Assembly (NCBI GenBank): GCA_003224515.1
Contig: QHZC01000035.1
Location: forward strand, 1-7,791
Reading direction: 5' to 3'
Length of the DNA stretch: 7,791 bases
Source of the DNA: Acidobacteriota bacterium
Lineage (GTDB): Bacteria > Acidobacteriota > Terriglobia > Acidiferrales > UBA7541
Positions 6,397 to 7,791 of the stretch are shown one piece after another (position 1 is the first letter of the stretch; every line of letters starts with the position of its first letter). The position numbers and the translations under genes were made by a program. Below the pieces are notes generated by a model. It made no database searches, had not been told where the DNA came from, and saw only the letters and a list, made by a program, of their open reading frames with translations.

Positions 6397-6994
6397 TGCA
6401 CCTTGAGCCTTTAGAGGGATTTCGTGCCCGCGTCACTGCAACCGGTTTGGCGGGAACAACCAGCAGAAGACGCGGCACGGTCCGTTGGGAGTTTCGGGCG
6501 TGCCCAGAATCACGTGGAACCGTGATCCGAAGCCTCTTCTCCCTGGGGGCGCCAAAGAGCGAGGTTGAGTCGAGCACGATTCGCTGCTTCGCCTGAGCCT
6601 CGCATAATCGCAATTGAAAGGCGTTACAGGACGGATCGGTTTCATCGGGAATTTCCGAGATTTCGCTCTGTACAACAACTGGTCAGTAACGCAGGACCCC
6701 AGCTGCACCTTTTATGCCAGTGAATTCGACTGGAGCAACTAGTTCGAAACTCGCAGCTCGAAGAGGATGCCGAGCCTATGCTAATCCTCGCGCCGATGCG
6801 CCCAGTCATGCTTATCTGATATGGCCCAGCTCAAACGGAACTTCGAATACCAACGGAGCAGCCCACGATTGGAGGAGCAAAGGTTAAGGACTCCATGGCA
6901 AATGGAGGTTTAATGTCTGTTTCGCGTCGCACCGGTGGTGTCCGCCATCCGCCAGAAGCCGACATCGAGAGCATTCGCGACCTTCTACGGGGCT
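6397..6994. other. Region without a recognisable gene downstream of the operon
   Basis: Several open frames exist on both strands, but none has protein-like composition, a family motif or a ribosome binding site I trust. A six-base-pair inverted repeat ATCACG-TGGAAC-CGTGAT (about 6510-6527) and CTCCAT-GGCAA-ATGGAG (6891-6907) are present; neither is followed by a T-run, so no rho-independent terminator can be assigned to the operon. The stretch looks like decayed sequence. Confidence 0.4.
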
Positions 6995-7198
6995 ACGGGT
7001 CGCCCTCGGGCGTGTAATGATGCAATTTCTGCTGCTTGGTGTTATGTCAGTTTCGTTGAACACAACCGCCGACCTACTCGTGGTCTCCTTCGCTGCCCCT
7101 ATTTGTACCCGGCTGCGATCAAGCTCGCGTTTCCGCCGCAACCAGAGAGTAGCCTCTGGGTTGCAATGATGGGACTGGCATTCGGTGATAGTAGATAG
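6995..7198 (+). pseudogene. C-terminal remnant of a LysE/RhtB-family exporter
   Basis: Reading from about 6996 through ATGATG at 7017-7022 gives RVMMQFLLLGVMSVSLNTTA then DLLVVSFAAPICTRLRSSSR and FRRNQRVASGLQ, ending at TGA 7167-7169. This matches the last part of LysE/RhtB amino-acid exporters: a QFLLLG membrane helix, LNTxxDLLVVxFA, and a basic FRRxQRxASG segment before the final helix. The last helix continues in another frame (MMGLAFGDSR, stop 7196-7198), so a frameshift lies near 7160-7170. The N-terminal two thirds, including the NP(K/R) region, are missing and no promoter is seen. It is a dead fragment of an inner-membrane transporter, not part of the operon. Confidence 0.55.
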
Positions 7199-7251
7199 AC
7201 TCTCTGGGCTGGCCTGTTTCACAAGGCTGTATTCCAAAGCGCCAGAGTCGC

Positions 7252-7572
7252 TCACTGTTTCATTTTCGACACAATCATCTGAGCCAATCTCAAGCTGTCG
7301 CTGATTTTGGCGTGTACGACCGGCGAGTTCTTGATTTCCTCGCGGTTCAATCGAATGGCTGCAATAACCGCACCCGCGATCAACTTCGCATTCTCAGTTC
7401 CTGCTGATTGCCGAGCGCGCTTGAAGCATTCCGGCGATGGCGCAGACTCCCCGATTGAACATCGCTTCGAGCGGATAAGCCAGGCGGTCAGGAACGCGTG
7501 TGTTCGGAATATGCCGATCACTCCAGACAAATTGTTGAGCGCGTGAAAAGTTCGTAACAAATTTCGTAACAA
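7252..7572 (-). CDS. Small hypothetical protein; start unresolved, possibly a gene fragment
   Basis: The 3' part (7252-7395) reads ENAKLIAGAVIAAIRLNREE then IKNSPVVHAKISDSLRLAQM and IVSKMKQ, ending in TGA. This has the regular amphipathic helical pattern and codon choice of a real small soluble protein. I recall similar short helical proteins without a known role, but cannot name a family. The upstream part of the frame, to a TTG at 7572, is Cys/Arg-rich and looks non-coding. The frame contains no ATG start before the good stretch and no clear ribosome binding site, so the true N-terminus may have been lost or shifted. It lies convergent to the operon and is unlikely to be part of it. Confidence 0.35.
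   Translation of the reverse strand: MLRNLLRTFHALNNLSGVIGIFRTHAFLTAWLIRSKRCSIGESAPSPECFKRARQSAGTENAKLIAGAVIAAIRLNREEIKNSPVVHAKISDSLRLAQMIVSKMKQ
7551..7572. repeat. Direct repeat TTCGTAACAA x2
   Basis: TTCGTAACAA occurs at 7551-7560 and again at 7563-7572, a 12-base period. It could be a pair of regulator half-sites or a chance duplication; it lies at the edge of the small minus-strand frame. Confidence 0.5.
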
Positions 7573-7612
7573 CCGTGCCCCCTTTTCTCTCTCGATCTTT
7601 GGGAATGAACCG

Positions 7613-7637
7613 AACGATCTGATGGCATCTGATCGTT
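7613..7637. repeat. Imperfect 25-base inverted repeat
   Basis: AACGATCTGATG, G, CATCTGATCGTT: twelve-base arms with one mismatch around a single central base. It is followed by ATATTTTCT on the plus strand. It may be an operator-like palindrome or a weak terminator hairpin; the near absence of a loop favours a protein-binding site. Confidence 0.45.
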
Positions 7638-7660
7638 ATATTTTCTCGACTAAACGACGA

Positions 7661-7682
7661 GGGAGCATTAAGGGAGGATTAA
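7661..7682. repeat. Tandem 11-base repeat x2
   Basis: GGGAGCATTAA is followed immediately by GGGAGGATTAA, differing at one position. The unit length is close to one DNA helical turn, as in phased binding sites, but two units are weak evidence. Confidence 0.4.
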
Positions 7683-7791
7683 GCTGCCCGCGCAGTTCCG
7701 GCCGGTGTTTTGAAGCTCGTCCCTATCCGCGCAACTCGTTTATGGAGACTCGCCACAGCGTCAGGCCATCATTGCCGATCAGAAGCGGTTT

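Larger units (their letters stand above)
7573..7791. other. Right edge without an assignable gene
   Basis: Apart from an inverted repeat and a tandem repeat, nothing firm is seen. On the minus strand from the window edge, KPLLIGNDGLTLWRVSINEL plus RG runs to a TAG at 7723-7725 and might be the last residues of a gene entering from outside, but it is too short to support. Confidence 0.3.

Noticed and set aside
6510..6527. Rho-independent terminator after the operon
   Set aside because: The six-base stem has no T-run, so it is only a short inverted repeat.
6913..7017. A 34-aa frame after GGAGG with ATG at 6913 (contains ADIESIRDLLRGYG)
   Set aside because: The ribosome site is close and codons look good, and the run loosely recalls the start of SnoaL/NTF2-like proteins, but it is too short and overlaps the LysE remnant; at most a decayed fragment.
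1..7791. CRISPR array, tRNA or rRNA genes
   Set aside because: No regularly spaced repeats and no tRNA- or rRNA-like stretches were seen by eye.

Overview
The window is a piece of bacterial accessory genome. Moderately high GC in the flanks, insertion-sequence remnants and decayed gene pieces surround one compact, lower-GC, apparently co-transcribed cassette. The transposase type and the decayed neighbours would fit a soil-type Gram-negative such as an Acidobacteriota member. That is a guess from the look of the proteins; nothing here fixes the taxon.

Layout. Positions 1-1077 (minus strand) hold two related IS elements of the rve (DDE integrase-core) transposase type. The left end of one has landed inside the 3' part of the other's transposase. 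Both start with the same terminal pattern, TGTGnnnnnCGAAAACnCCG. Positions 1078-1500 contain degraded coding sequence, with no intact gene. Positions 1519-6396 (plus strand) are the core: a promoter with perfect palindromic operators, then four tightly packed genes. They are (1) a 110-aa DUF4258/MqsR-like putative toxin, (2) a 287-aa MqsA-like antitoxin with two CxxC pairs, an XRE-type HTH and an unusual extension of about 145 residues, (3) a 759-aa protein joining a Lon-type (S16) protease domain, without its ATPase, to TBP-like segment(s) and a complete RNase HIII, and (4) a TPR-repeat protein whose C-terminal cold-shock (RNA-binding) domain lies one base out of frame. Genes 2/3 and 3/4 overlap by four bases (ATGA), and genes 1/2 are 25 bases apart.

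Positions 6397-7791 carry no convincing intact gene. They contain a C-terminal remnant of a LysE/RhtB exporter, a small minus-strand reading frame of doubtful start, and several short direct and inverted repeats near the right edge.

How the genes may work together (inference). The toxin-antitoxin pair resembles MqsR/MqsA, whose antitoxin is a known Lon substrate in E. coli. Here a Lon-type protease domain is encoded in the same operon and fused to an RNA:DNA-hybrid nuclease, followed by a TPR scaffold with an RNA-binding cold-shock domain. A reasonable hypothesis is a stress- or invader-responsive module, possibly anti-phage or anti-plasmid, in which sensing of nucleic acid by RNase HIII/TBP/cold-shock parts is coupled to proteolysis of the antitoxin. 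I know of no described system with this composition. Flanking by IS remnants and decayed genes fits a genomic island.
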